A DNA stretch of 64,000 bases from Symsagittifera roscoffensis (lineage: Eukaryota > Xenacoelomorpha > Acoela > Convolutidae): the NCBI RefSeq assembly GCF_963678635.1, contig NC_087067.1, forward strand, positions 28,873,403 to 28,937,402, given 5' to 3'. Shown here in pieces: positions 10,801-20,800 of the stretch. Made by a program: the position numbers and the translations under genes. Positions within the stretch are counted from its first letter, which is position 1. Every line of letters begins with the position of its first letter. Under the pieces are notes generated by a model. The model was not told where the DNA came from. It did not search any database and saw only the letters and a program-made list of their open reading frames with translations.

Positions 10801-12609
10801 AACTTCACTATTGAACAGCAAATGTGTAAGGTCACGAAAAAAGTGATCAATTTCTAGTTTCGAAAAAAAGTGTCAATCATAAATGTTCTCGAAATTCAAT
10901 TTGGACTGCTTCATGACTTTACGACTGCGTTCATTATTTTTTTTCCATTTTTCTGTTGGCGATGTTTTCAGTTTATAAACAAATTTATTGCAATTTGCTC
11001 GTACAGTATCGCCTAAGTTAAGCAGTTGTAGCAATATAAGCAGTTAAAAAAACGTATAAATGTATGTTGGAGTTTTAAACTTTTTCCAAGCTTATCTATA
11101 TCAAATGTTTTTTTGACAAATAATTTCTAAAAGCCAGCATTCTTTTCAAACTGCATGTTGAAAACTAAATGCTCCATACATGTTCCAATCTGATTCCTTT
11201 TACATGTATCAACATGTTAAAAATATATTTTCAGCAATTTAATTTTTTAAATTTCGGCCTGAGTTGGATTCGGTTTCAAGTCCGCTAGGCTTGTTGTCCT
11301 CTAACTAATTGTTTTAGTGGAATATAATCGTATTTTTTGTTATATTATGAAGAAAATTAATCAACAAAAAAATTGTTGGTCAAAATATAATTTTTAGCAA
11401 AATTTGATAAAATAGTGTTCTCCTATTGCCTAAACTTGACCAATAAATTGATGCCAACATATAACTCAAATCTGATGTTCATTCTCAGTGTTTCTGCTGA
11501 CGATTTATGCAGCCGAAATATAACTTTACAACTCAAGCATTGAACCAAACCAGTCGCCCATGAATTATAAAACCAGTTTGAAACTAGTTATTTAAATAAT
11601 ATTTTCTTTCACTCTTAAAAATTAATAACTAACCATTCATAAAACATAACTAAATCTTACTCTTAATTGTAAGCCTGAAACCCTGGTAATTCAAAGAAAA
11701 TAGAATTAAAGATAGAAATCAGTTGCTTTCTTCTCTCCTCTAACTTCGCAACAAACGAGTATATCTCTAGATCTATTGAGACTAGGAAATACGAGATATA
11801 AGAGTAAGACTAGGATTGGTATTAGACTAAGGAGTTGCACGAACTTATCCGGTCGCAAGTAGATAGCGTGACGAAAGACGGTATATCCTATCCAAAGTTA
11901 CTATTTGAGAAGGCCACCCGGGACCTGAACTCAATGGGGCCAAATGGGGCCAAATTTTCACATATTTTCAGCCAATCAAACTTGAGAATTCAACAATCTC
12001 AGAGAAATTGCAATAGTTTGGAAAAAAGCGAATAAATACAAGCCATTGACATTAATACTGACCATGTGTTTGCTTGAATTAAGCATTTTGTAGTTTGCGA
12101 TCATTCGATCCTTCTGTCATGAGAATACATCCGTGATTGAATCCGCCGAAAATATAATTCATGGGTGAGAGGTTTGACTCAATATTTGAGATGTAAATGT
12201 TTATATTTCGGCAGCATATTTAGTTAACCCAAATGCTTTTATCTTGGGAAAATTGGCCATCAGAAATTAGTAGTAATTTTTTCCTTTCCGCGGCGCACCT
12301 CTGCTATCGCTTTAATTTCGTTTTTTTATGTGCATGCAGGGTTTATTATGTGCGTTTTTTTTATGAAGGGTCGGATCTTCAAAAAATATATATTAACTCA
12401 TCAATAGATTATGTGATTTAGCGATTGACATGGTGCTTCTATCTATGGCCGATGTACTGATCATGACTGTGGGAACATATGGAGAATCAGGGGCTCTTCT
12501 TGGAAAAGAGAAACAAGCAGTTTATTTGCCAGACTATTATGGATACACTTTTAGTAAAAATATAACCAACTCCAGATTTATTCGAATTCCATTTAAACAA
12601 TGGCAATGA
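4669..12609 (+). CDS. GT11-type alpha-1,2-fucosyltransferase-like gene (5' incomplete)
   Basis: Golgi-type glycosyltransferase family: GT11 enzymes move fucose from GDP-fucose to galactose in glycans. Exons 4669-4809, 6347-6459, 7722-7868, 9129-9273, 9554-9596 and 12408-12609 join with consistent phases (1, 0, 0, 1, 2) and end at TGA 12607-12609, giving about 260 residues. Family marks: VFVHMRMANYYHKK in exon 3 sits where GT11 has the HxRRxDY donor-binding motif, and DMVLLSMAD followed by MTVGTYGESG in the last exon matches the C-terminal GT11 block. The Met at 4677 is preceded in frame by Cys-Lys after a splice acceptor, so it is probably internal. The family's usual length is about 350, and the N-terminal membrane anchor and first sugar-binding region are missing; upstream exons should lie beyond the Polinton relic or the window edge. 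The expected second Arg and Asp of motif I and the WW of the GTFGWW block are replaced. AATAAA occurs at 12814. Confidence 0.75.
5635..5840. repeat. Foldback repeat with AAC-TTGGTCC arms, copy 1
   Basis: GGACCAAGTTAAAACCCC near 5640 is inverted as GAGGATGTTAATTTGGTCC ending at 5707. A third arm (GATATTAACTTGGTC) lies near 5797. The same arrangement recurs at 9290-9505. Located in the first fucosyltransferase intron. Confidence 0.6.
5845..6260 (-). mobile_element. hAT-type MITE, family A, nearly full-length reverse copy
   Basis: Carries the family landmarks in reverse order: CTCGAG plus G-run, TTTGGCGCCAAAGGCG, AGTACAAAGGAGGACCTTTTGGG, then a C-run followed by CCTAAATCTGCTGG. The ends are decayed and no duplication was recognised. 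Confidence 0.65.
6347..6459 (+). CDS. Fucosyltransferase-like gene, exon b
   Basis: Acceptor GACTATTTCAG, donor GTATAA. Enters in phase 1 and leaves in phase 0. Codes DYHNVFKQQVQFRDSVWSEA and a Lys-rich tail; corresponds to the helical region before the GT11 donor-binding motif. Confidence 0.75.
6640..6850. repeat. Degenerate tandem repeat, unit about 35 bp
   Basis: Repeated phrase CATATTTAGCGAAAATTT plus CTGCGAATGA, about six imperfect units in the second fucosyltransferase intron. Confidence 0.7.
6955..7150. repeat. Tandem repeat, unit about 27 bp
   Basis: Units of the form CATTTCGGCAATAATACC plus TTTGGAAAA, six to seven copies, in the same intron as the preceding array. They read as short in-frame peptides on both strands, which is an effect of the repeat and not a gene. 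Confidence 0.8.
7722..7868 (+). CDS. Fucosyltransferase-like gene, exon c (motif I)
   Basis: Phase 0 at both ends, donor GTAAAA. Begins at a NAGNAG acceptor (AAGCAG), so the first Gln is optional. Contains CPMVFVHMRMANYYHKKM, the counterpart of the GT11 HxRRxDY motif. Confidence 0.78.
8273..8897 (+). repeat. Interspersed repeat family B, copy 1
   Basis: Starts with AACAAGGATAGCCGGTTACT followed by the hairpin TGTGCAAGTAGCACA and ends with a block around CAATGGTCGAAACAA. A diverged copy lies at 15322-15834 and a shortened inverted copy at 44539-44733. The middle is low-complexity A/T. No coding capacity; probably a non-autonomous transposon. Confidence 0.75.
9129..9273 (+). CDS. Fucosyltransferase-like gene, exon d
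   Basis: Strong acceptor TTTTTCTTTCAG, donor GTCAGC; enters phase 0, leaves phase 1. Codes TSTIFVLGYTDKDVFNFFEM and FDGLDIIFVSHERS. This is the Rossmann-like strand region in which GT11 enzymes read IFVVTSN-type sequence. Confidence 0.78.
9290..9505. repeat. Foldback repeat with AAC-TTGGTCC arms, copy 2
   Basis: Second copy of the element at 5635-5840: GGACCAAGTTTATATCCCCC, then GGGGGGAGGATGTTAACTTGG, then a third G-rich arm at 9476-9496. Confidence 0.6.
9554..9596 (+). CDS. Fucosyltransferase-like gene, exon e (43 nt)
   Basis: Acceptor ATTCTTTTCCAG, donor GTACTG; enters in phase 1, leaves in phase 2. Codes VAGTSSLAPTFGIK. Short, but both splice sites and both phases fit its neighbours. Confidence 0.65.
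10265..10745 (+). repeat. Interspersed repeat family C, copy 1
   Basis: An inverted, diverged copy lies at 56519-56955. Shared landmarks include the end CGATTTTCGACTTATTAACTAG, the internal phrase CTTGATATGGCGTGTGG (inverted as CCACACGCCATAT) and the end CTACGCCCTGATACGAG. No coding capacity seen. Confidence 0.75.
10765..10990 (+). repeat. Interspersed repeat family D, copy 1
   Basis: Recognised by TTTATTAAAAGGAAAGTAAAC, CTATTGAACAGCAAATGTG and CAATTTCTAGTTTCGAAA. Related stretches occur at 44740-45130 and 45400-45760. Confidence 0.6.
12408..12609 (+). CDS. Fucosyltransferase-like gene, terminal exon
   Basis: Acceptor TCATCAATAG entered in phase 2; stop TGA at 12607. Codes LCDLAIDMVLLSMADVLIMT, then VGTYGESGALL and VYLPDYYGYTFSKN. 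This is the C-terminal GT11 block and the strongest family evidence in the gene. Confidence 0.78.
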
Positions 12610-13621
12610 TAAAACACTTCCGAAACAGGCGACGAAACATATGGAGTGGGTTTTTTCTACCGAAAAGTTTTTTACTATTCAACTAACAAGTTTTGGCGGC
12701 GTTCTGTGAGGTCTTTGAAAGATATTGCTATTTTGAGCTTCAAACAAAAAATCTTACGACAACCGCTGTCATAAAATCTTTTTGCTTGGAGGTCAAAGTA
12801 ACAATATCTTTCAAATAAAGGTATCAAATAATAATATCTTTCAAATTTACAATCACACAATAATTTACAGATGGTGACTTTCTGTAAAACTTTTATGGGG
12901 TTGAAATTGTCAATTTGATCATTTGAGATAACCAACGCAATGTATTTCGTTATTTCATTGCAAAAGCGAAAATAAATCCGACAGATCAACTAAACTGTAC
13001 GAAGCCCCCCTTATATTTCTTCTGTCTTTTAATCTTCACTTTTTTTTCTCGTTCCCTTTTCTCGACCATTTCAAGCTCAATTCTGTCTAGACTCGCGTAT
13101 CGTGTCCGGTTGTCTTGCTTTTCTTGTTCCTTTGCTTGGCTGCCCCTCCCATTATATTCCCCCAACTCGCCGCTGCACGATAAAGCTTGACTTTGGACCC
13201 TTGATGCTGTTGAGCTTTATGTAATAGTAGTGTAACTTTAGAATACCCCCCTCCCCCACCTCTTGTTCACTGTTCTACCCCGCGGGGCTCATGCTGTTTT
13301 CTCATCTGAAGGTCATTGATACCCAGAGTCTGAATCCTCTTCTTTACTTGTGTAGGCTCTTACGATTGCTTTATTCTCACTTTGAATATCTGTTCATGTT
13401 TGACGACTTTACCAAACATTCCAACTGCATATTACAATTTCTCTCTTCTCAAACTTTAGTTAGGCAATCGGCTGACATCTGGTCGGACTGGAAATGCAAA
13501 ATGAAGAAGCCTTCATATTATAACAATAAAAATATTCTCAACTTTTAAGGATTTGATTTTCGACCTATACACACGCATTTTTACGTTAAGAACATGAGAA
13601 CATCTGTCAACACTCAATATC
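12610..13621. other. Intergenic, downstream of fucosyltransferase-like gene
   Basis: Possible polyadenylation signals AATAAA at 12814 and near 12970. An 85-codon frame at 13291-13548 has no recognisable family and no splice context; I do not call it. Confidence 0.4.
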
Positions 13622-13993
13622 CAGTACCGTGCCAATGGGGAGGCGACCAAACTTTCCAAAGGGTCCCCCTTTTGGTATAACTTTACGCTATCTATTTTTA
13701 ACTGGCCAACCTCAAAATTTTTGGGCGCCACTATAACTAATTTTGAGGGGGATGGGCGCATTTAAAACTTTTTTTGTTAAAACTGGGGGGATGGGCGCAG
13801 TTAAAACTTTTTTGTTAAAACTGGGGGGATGGGCGCAGTTAAAACTTTTTTGTTAAAACTTTCCAAAACGCCTTTTTTACCTGTTTTTTTTAAAGATACC
13901 TGAGGAGCAGAAAACGTTGGCAAAAAAGGGCCCTTTCAAAGTTTTCTGAAAAACAGCCCCCCCCCCTTAGAAAAATTTCTGCGCACGCCACTG
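13622..13993 (+). mobile_element. hAT-type MITE, family E, with 8-bp target duplication
   Basis: Ends CAGTACCGTGCCAAT and CTGCGCACGCCACTG are imperfect inverted repeats beginning CAGTR, as in hAT elements. Flanks TCAATATC (13614-13621) and TCAATGTC (13994-14001) form an 8-bp duplication with one mismatch. Internally, a unit of about 38 bp (GGGGGGATGGGCGCAGTTAAAACTTTTTTGTTAAAACT, split here by eye) is repeated two to three times. The interior resembles family A around GGGTCCCCCTTTTGG. Confidence 0.75.
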
Positions 13994-15321
13994 TCAATGT
14001 CTGTTCAATTCTTAATCGACCCCCTATATCCAACTCTATAAGTTCCCAAAAAGTCTTCTTTTTCTGCAGCACATCTAGTGGCAAAGACGTCTGTTTCAAG
14101 AGAGCTGTTGTGACATTTGGCAATCACTTGGGTCACCCAATGAAATACAGCAACCACTCCCAAGTTCTGCTGCCAAGTTACGTCCTAGGAATAAAATATT
14201 ATAGAATCTGTATAATAATGTGGTTCCTGCGAATCGCAGAGGAGCTATGAGTAGGCCTGAACAGTCCTGTCGAGGATAGTCCATTTGTATTATCTCCCCA
14301 CATTCCAGACAGTGTTATTTTGTTTATATCATTTTTTTCCGACTCAAGGCCGTTTTTTCTAGAACTTTCACGTTGTACCACTACTGCAGTCAAAATTATA
14401 ATAGTTGTAATGCATTTTCTAAGGAGCAAAAAAAAATAGATTGTTTTGCTAAAAAAAATGATTTTTTTGTCTTACAATGCTATTTGAACACTCAAAACAA
14501 AAGTTGAATTCAAACTAACAACACAAATCATGCAGATCATCATTATAAACAAGATTTTGGGTCCAAAAATATACAATAAAATTAGGTTTGCAAGTAGCCA
14601 AGGCACCAAATCATCCCTAAAATCTCTAATCAGCAGTCTTAATGTTTCTTAATTTTCTTGTAACTTTTGATGCCCAAATCTTTCTTCCTTAAACCCCCAA
14701 TGTGGGTTGTGGTTTTAGTAATGGATAGTGCATGATAACTTTGCTTAACCAGTTCGAGAGAGAGTAGAGGTCCATTGTAGACGCTCAATTATAGTCCTCG
14801 CTTCGGTGATTTGCTAAAAAGTCAGGTCCTTTTGGTCTGGTTGGTAAAGATCACAGAACTTTTCAAATTTCTCATCATCTGTCTGAAGACAGAGATGCAG
14901 TCAACCAATTCTGACCTTGAAAAACACATGGCCCAAGAAATTAAATGTTTTCTACAATGGCGACTACATTGTTCCTTCGCAATGCCTCCTTCAAATATAC
15001 CGTGGCTAACTTGTACATAATGTCAATATGTACATCATGGTGGTTGATCACCATATCAATGAGAATGCTAAAAAATTAGAGAGTTAAAATACTTCAAAAT
15101 ATATTACACATTTTGGTCTCAAAATCAGTTCTGTACAAAATTATCATGCAAAATATAAGTTTTTGTCCAGAATTTAGGCTTGTTGATCAAATCTAAGAAA
15201 ACTAACTTATTTGTCAGCTTTTGTTTTATGTAACAAGCGGAGATCTAGTTTTTAAATTTAATCGGCACTAAACAATTTGGCTAATTAAGAATTACACAAA
15301 GTATATAACGGCAAAAAAAAA
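13994..15321. other. Intergenic, mostly featureless
   Basis: AT-rich. The only item of note is the possible minus-strand coding exon at 14941-15067. Minus-strand frames around 14100-14430 have no recognisable content. Confidence 0.4.
14941..15067 (-). pseudogene. Possible terminal exon or gene fragment, unknown family
   Basis: On the minus strand, the acceptor AATTTTTTAG is followed by an open frame that includes ILIDMVINHHDVHIDIMYKL and ATVYLKEALRRNNVVAIVEN and closes at TAA (14943-14941). The composition is protein-like and helical. No partner exon was found upstream on the minus strand, so it is either the last exon of a decayed gene or chance. Family not recognised. Confidence 0.25.
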
Positions 15322-15834
15322 CAAGGATAGCCGGTTACTGTGCAAGTAGCACAGAATGTTCCGGCCACAGGCTTGAAAAAACGAAACTTGTTTTCCAAAT
15401 TGGTGTCGTGATAAAAAAGATCTGAACAAAAAAAATAAAAATTAAAAATACTTGAGAGTCATAAAAGAATAATTCAATTGAAAACAATTTTTGAAGAAAA
15501 ATTACTAGAAAAACAAAAAAAAGTTTGAACAAAATTTTGAAAAATTTTAAATTTTTTTCAATTTTTTTTGCGGAAATTTTCTAAAATTTCAAATTTTTGA
15601 ATAAGCTTTTGTAAGCCTACACGGTCACCCTAATAGCTCGAAATAAGACCACAAATCAAAAATCAAAGACCACAAATCAAAAATCTCACGACTGAAAAGG
15701 TTTTTATCTGATATATCACACAACCCAGTCCGATGGTTATTTGTGGTACATGATTTTGTGTAGAAACAAAAACAAAAAAAACTAAAACCCACCTAAATAC
15801 AAAGTTCCTTCCCATTTCCAAAGGTCGGAACAAC
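15322..15834 (+). repeat. Interspersed repeat family B, copy 2
   Basis: Same start (AACAAGGATAGCCGGTTACT, then TGTGCAAGTAGCACA) and same end (around CCAAAGGTCGGAACAAC) as the copy at 8273-8897; shorter and diverged in the middle. Confidence 0.75.
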
Positions 15835-16583
15835 AAGCTGAAATCCTTTACACCTGATTTTAATAAGTTTTGTCATATAAATTTTTCAAAAAAATTATTC
15901 ATTGACATAACTTCATAATCTTGTAATTCCGCGAGGTTTTAAATGCTGTTTTACCTATGCGTATAAAATAACAAGAGTTGCTTGGAACTGGAAACAAAAG
16001 CATGTCCAGTCATCTGTAAGGATTATCCAGAGAGAGCAAAAAATATTTTGAAAATATAGGGCAATAAACAATCCAAAAACCTGGTTACATCTTACTAAAG
16101 CTGTATTATGGCTCTTTTGCTGACAAAGCAATTTTGAAACTTTCTTTAAACTTTGAAGCACTCTTCAAGGCTCTTCAAAATTTTAAAAGATGATTAAGAA
16201 ATTATCACAATTTTTATTTTCAAAATGTTGCAATATGCAGATATACACTTTATTCGGCTTAATAAAAGCACCAATAACAACGTTAGAACCAAAATCTGAA
16301 GTACTAATTTAATAAAAATTGAAAACTACTTTCATAAAACTTAACTTTTTTTTTAATTCTAAGAAATTTTATTTCAATTCACTTCAAGACCATACACTGA
16401 TGTTTGATGTTAATTCTCGTTTTATGAGAACAAAATTGTTTTGCTGAAGTAAGAAATTGAGCAATAATCGAATTATGCTTTTCTATTGTTGTTGCTGATG
16501 TTGAAGAATTGATGAAAGTAGTGAAGTCTCTTAAATAGGTCGTTGATATTTTTTGGTATATTTTTATTCAATAAAGACTAAAC
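15835..16583. other. Intergenic AT-rich stretch
   Basis: No feature recognised on either strand. Confidence 0.4.
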
Positions 16584-16938
16584 CAGGGGTGTAGAATTTT
16601 CTTGAGGGGGCGGATTTTCCAAAATTTTTATCAAAAAATTTTGTTGACCTTTTTTTAAGTTATCTAAGTTGATTTTCTAAATTGATTTGGGGCGGAATTT
16701 TAAAAACAAGTCAAAATTTTTGTCGCTTTTTTTTAGGTCGGCCATTTTCAATTTCCGAGCTCTCTCGATGCACTAAGAAGACCCTGTTTTGGCTAAACTT
16801 TCTGCGCCGCAGGAGGCAAAGTTTTGAAAAAGCGTTTTTTCGGCGCGCGCTTCTCCAAATTTAGCATACCATGGCGCCTTTAGTAGAAAAATTTTAGTCC
16901 TTCATCAAAAATGGATATCTCAAAGTAGTGCAAAGGGA
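16584..16938 (-). mobile_element. hAT-type MITE, family A, reverse copy lacking one end
   Basis: Begins CAGGGGTGTAGAATTTTCTTG, then GGGGGCGGATTTTCC, later CTGCGCCGCAGG, GGCGCGCGCTTCTCC and ATGGCGCCTTTAG in the order expected of a reversed family-A copy, and fades after GTGCAAAGGGAG. The far end is missing. Confidence 0.6.
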
Positions 16939-17376
16939 GAGCTGTAAACTTATGAACCATATTTTGAAGCTTGTTTTCCATTCTTGTATCAAACAAATCT
17001 TCAGAGTTTTAGCTATAGTTCCCAAAAGTTTAAACTTGTATGCCGAACTGGCTATTGACCACATTGATCTCCCTGAATAAATTAATCGACAGCATTAGCA
17101 GTAAAATTTGAGCTTTTCAGAAAAGACATTAAAAGACTGGCGAGAAAGTGAATATGCTCACAACAAACATTGCTGAACGCGTATCTTAACTTTGAAGTAC
17201 ATGCTTTAGTTTCTACCAAAAAAACGCATAAAACGTAGAATAAACGAAAAAACGTGCAGTACATGTTTATACGCAGAGCACAGTTTACAAATATAAGTTA
17301 TTTTTGTTCTGTCCAAATAGCATTAAAATTTCATTCGAGTTCAAAATTACTATCCAAATTTTCAAATATGTAGTCA
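16939..17376 (+). other. Upstream region of the tandem-C2 gene
   Basis: No promoter element can be named with confidence. An in-frame TAG at 17371 lies two codons before the chosen ATG (17377), so translation cannot start further upstream in this exon. Confidence 0.4.
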
Positions 17377-17870
17377 ATGAAAATGGGCTCGTCGAAAGAT
17401 CGCAACTCGCTCCGCTCGAAGCTTTCGGTTAACACGAAAACAGCTTCCGAGAAGCACGACCCGAACCTCAGCCATTCTTTCGTGTCCGACCGGAAAACAC
17501 CAATAAAGGCCGAGGATGCCGTCAGCATTCGTAGTGGCCGAAGCGCCCGAAGTGTCCACTCACGAGCGGGAAGACGGAGAAGACATCGAACCAAAACCGA
17601 GACGACTCGCCCACCTACTTTGGTTTCGGAAATCTTGAAAAAACGAACACCTTTTCAAAAATTCGACCCGACTTTAATAGCCGACGAACGTGAAATTGAG
17701 CTGTTAGTTCACAATGAGAAAGAACGAGGTCGTCTGCCGAACGAAACAGATGAGCATTTCTTATTGGACGAAAAAAGAGCTCGGGCATTACGTCATTGGG
17801 AGTATTTGCGACACGTCACAAAAGCTCTCGGAGCCAATCGGAGGATGTTAATTCGGGTACAGAAAAAAAG
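17377..17870 (+). CDS. Tandem-C2 gene, exon 1 (start)
   Basis: ATG at 17377 (a second in-frame ATG at 17383), donor GTTTGT, exit phase 2. Codes a Ser/Arg/Lys-rich head (SIRSGRSARSVHSRAGRRRR) and then PFQKFDPTLIADEREIELL and LRHWEYLRHVTKALGANRR, likely helical. Base composition is visibly richer in G+C than the flanks. Confidence 0.8.
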
Positions 17871-20800
17871 GTTTGTTCAATTTCCTTGTAAAATGATGCC
17901 ATTAATATGATTTTTCCTCCCTTTCTGTGATTGCTCTTTTTCTTTTTTCAGTTTTGCAAAAAGCATTTGAGACTTTCCATCATGACATTAAGCTGAAAAA
18001 AAAGTTTATGAATTTAGGGGAAAAAAACTTCTTTTGAAAAGAAAACAAGGAGAAAACAAATGCTGTAGAGAAAACAATGCAAGTCACTTATCCGCAAAAT
18101 GAACTGGAACCTTTAATTTTTTTCCTTGACATTAAGGACACTAACACGAGTGCGTTACAAAAAAAATAACTTTTTCGATTCCGATACAGCATTAGTGGCG
18201 GCACACAAAAAAAAACAGAAATTTTTCAGCTGATGCTCGATCTGGTGATACAAAAACGAACTATCAATCAATTCAACTGATTGTAAAATTTTGCGCTTCG
18301 GCAAACATGGTGTATGGTGATTTAGTTTTTAGGTGCATCAAAGATTATGCCCTGTGATTGTTACTAGTATCCAGAAATTTTATCGGCCCAATTTTTTTCA
18401 AAAGCATGTGATACCATTTCCCAAAAACTAGCTTTGTTCCCGAAAACCAGCTAATATTAAACTGCGTACGTTGTACTAAACTTCCCCTATGGACTAATTG
18501 CTTATGGATGTGGCAGCCAAAAACTTTGAACGAAACTTTTCATGTCAAAAACGTATAGCTGATCGTGGTAAACAAGAAGAAATTTAATCTTATCACCAGC
18601 CGTCTTACAAATAGACGCATTTAAGTAGTCTAAGACCTTTTTCTTAGTTAATTGTCTCAAATAGTGAAAAAAATTCTATAAATTTCTAGATTCTGGGCAA
18701 ATAAACTGTATATAAAGCACATCGTGGAATACCCGTAACTTGATTGAACTACTTTATTATAGATTAAACATGATGAAAAAGTGTTTTCTTAAAGATAATC
18801 AAATGGTACAGTTTTATGGTCAAAAATACTTTTGATATAATGACTTTTAAGCCAAACTAACTAACTATTCAACCGATAAGTCAAATTGATAAATTTGATC
18901 ATCTGATCATTATTTATAAGACCCATGTAATTTAGCTGGTTACCCGGGTTGACAAAAAATACTTATCATACTATTTCTTATTATGAAAAAATAGCTTATC
19001 ATACTATTTCATATTATGAAAAAATAGCTAATCATACTATTTCATATTATGAAAAAAATGCTTATCATACTATTTCATAGTATGGAAAAAATGCTTATCA
19101 TACTATTTCATAGTATGAAAAAATAGCTTATCATACTATTTCATAGTATGAAAAAATGCTTATCATACTATTTCATAGTATGGAAAAAATGCTTATCATA
19201 CTATTTCATAGTATGGAAAAAATGCTTATCATACTATTTCATAGTATGAAAAAATAGCTTATCATACTATTTCATAGTATGAAAAAATGCTTATCATACT
19301 ATTTCATAGTATGAAAAAAATGCTTATCATACTATTTCATATCATGAAAAAATAGCTTATCATACTATTTCATAGTATGAAAAAATAGCATATCATACTA
19401 TTACATATTATGAAAAAAAATGCTTATCATACTATTTCATAGTATGAAAAAAATGCTTATTATACTATTTCATAGTATGAAAAAATAGCTTATCATACTA
19501 TTTCATAGTATGGAAAAAATGCTTATCATACTATTTCATAGTATGAAAAAATAGCTTATCATACTATTTCATAGTATGAAAAAATGCTTATCATACTATT
19601 TCATAGTATGAAAAAAATGCTTATCATACTATTTCATATCATGAAAAAATAGCTTATCATACTATTTCATAGTATGAAAAAATAGCATATCATACTATTA
19701 CATATTATGAAAAAATAGCTTATCATACTATTTCATAGTATGAAAAAAAATGCTTATCATACTATTTCATAGTATGAAAAAAATGCTTATCATACTATTT
19801 CATATCATGAAAAAATAGCTTATCATACTATTTCATAGTATGAAAAAATAGCATATCATACTATTACATATTATGAAAAAAAATGCTTATCATACTATTT
19901 CATAGTATGAAAAAAATGCTTATCATACTATTTCATAGTATGAAAAAAATGCTTATCATACTATTTCATAGTATGAAAAAAATGCTTATCATACTATTTC
20001 ATATTATGAAAAAATAGCTTATCATACTATTTCATAGTATGAAAAAAATGCTTATCATACCTTCTTCATAGTATGAAAAAAATGCTTATCAAACTGTTTC
20101 ATACTATTTCATACTATTTCATAGACCAAATAAATAGCTTCTTAACAGGAAGCAGTATAATTTGGGAAAGTTAACGCTCGTTCGTTCATTATATAATTTA
20201 AAACGATCCGAACTTGATGATCTTCTTGCCGCCCTTGGGAGCGTGAAATTGACAATCACAATGTTTATTGCTGTCCGATACGACGTGAAAACAATGAATG
20301 TTTTGATTATCACAAGGACTAGTACTAAACAATTTTCTGCTTACTCTTGGACCAATCAAGCACGGTCAAAAGTACGGAAAACGAAGAAGATTAGCATTGG
20401 CAAGCCTACAGGAAAACGCGTACTTGCTAAAACATCGTTTTCACCGGTCAAGCTTTGTGAAATTCAAAACACACCCTAATTTGAGATTCACTTCTATTTA
20501 ACTTTTCAATCTCTTCAAATTCAAACCTTAAAACATTCTTTGTCAGCATTTTGTATAATCTTATCATCAGTCATTGGATTCTAACTCAGCATTATAAAGT
20601 GCAACTCAATATTAAAATCATATCTGGTAAAAATTAGTGACGACTTGACCCATCTTCATGAGAAACATCAAAGACAAGCTAAGCTGTTTGTACTAAAAGT
20701 CGTTTTTTTTGCAATGTTGCAAAACATACATATATACAGCATATTAAAAACGACAACATCCAGAACTACAAAAATTAGATATAATTTTTAATTGTTTGGG

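Larger units (their letters stand above)
9597..12407 (+). other. Last intron of the fucosyltransferase-like gene
   Basis: 2.8 kb of AT-rich sequence without credible ORFs. Holds one copy each of repeat family C (10265-10745) and family D (10765-10990). Confidence 0.5.

Noticed and set aside
13291-13548. 85-codon plus-strand ORF
   Set aside because: No recognisable motif, no splice context and ordinary AT-rich composition.
17331-17594. Minus-strand ORFs opposite exon 1 of the tandem-C2 gene
   Set aside because: Antisense shadows of a GC-richer coding exon.
18961-20124. CRISPR-like regular repeat array
   Set aside because: Units abut without unique spacers, vary in sequence, and the genome is eukaryotic; it is a tandem satellite.
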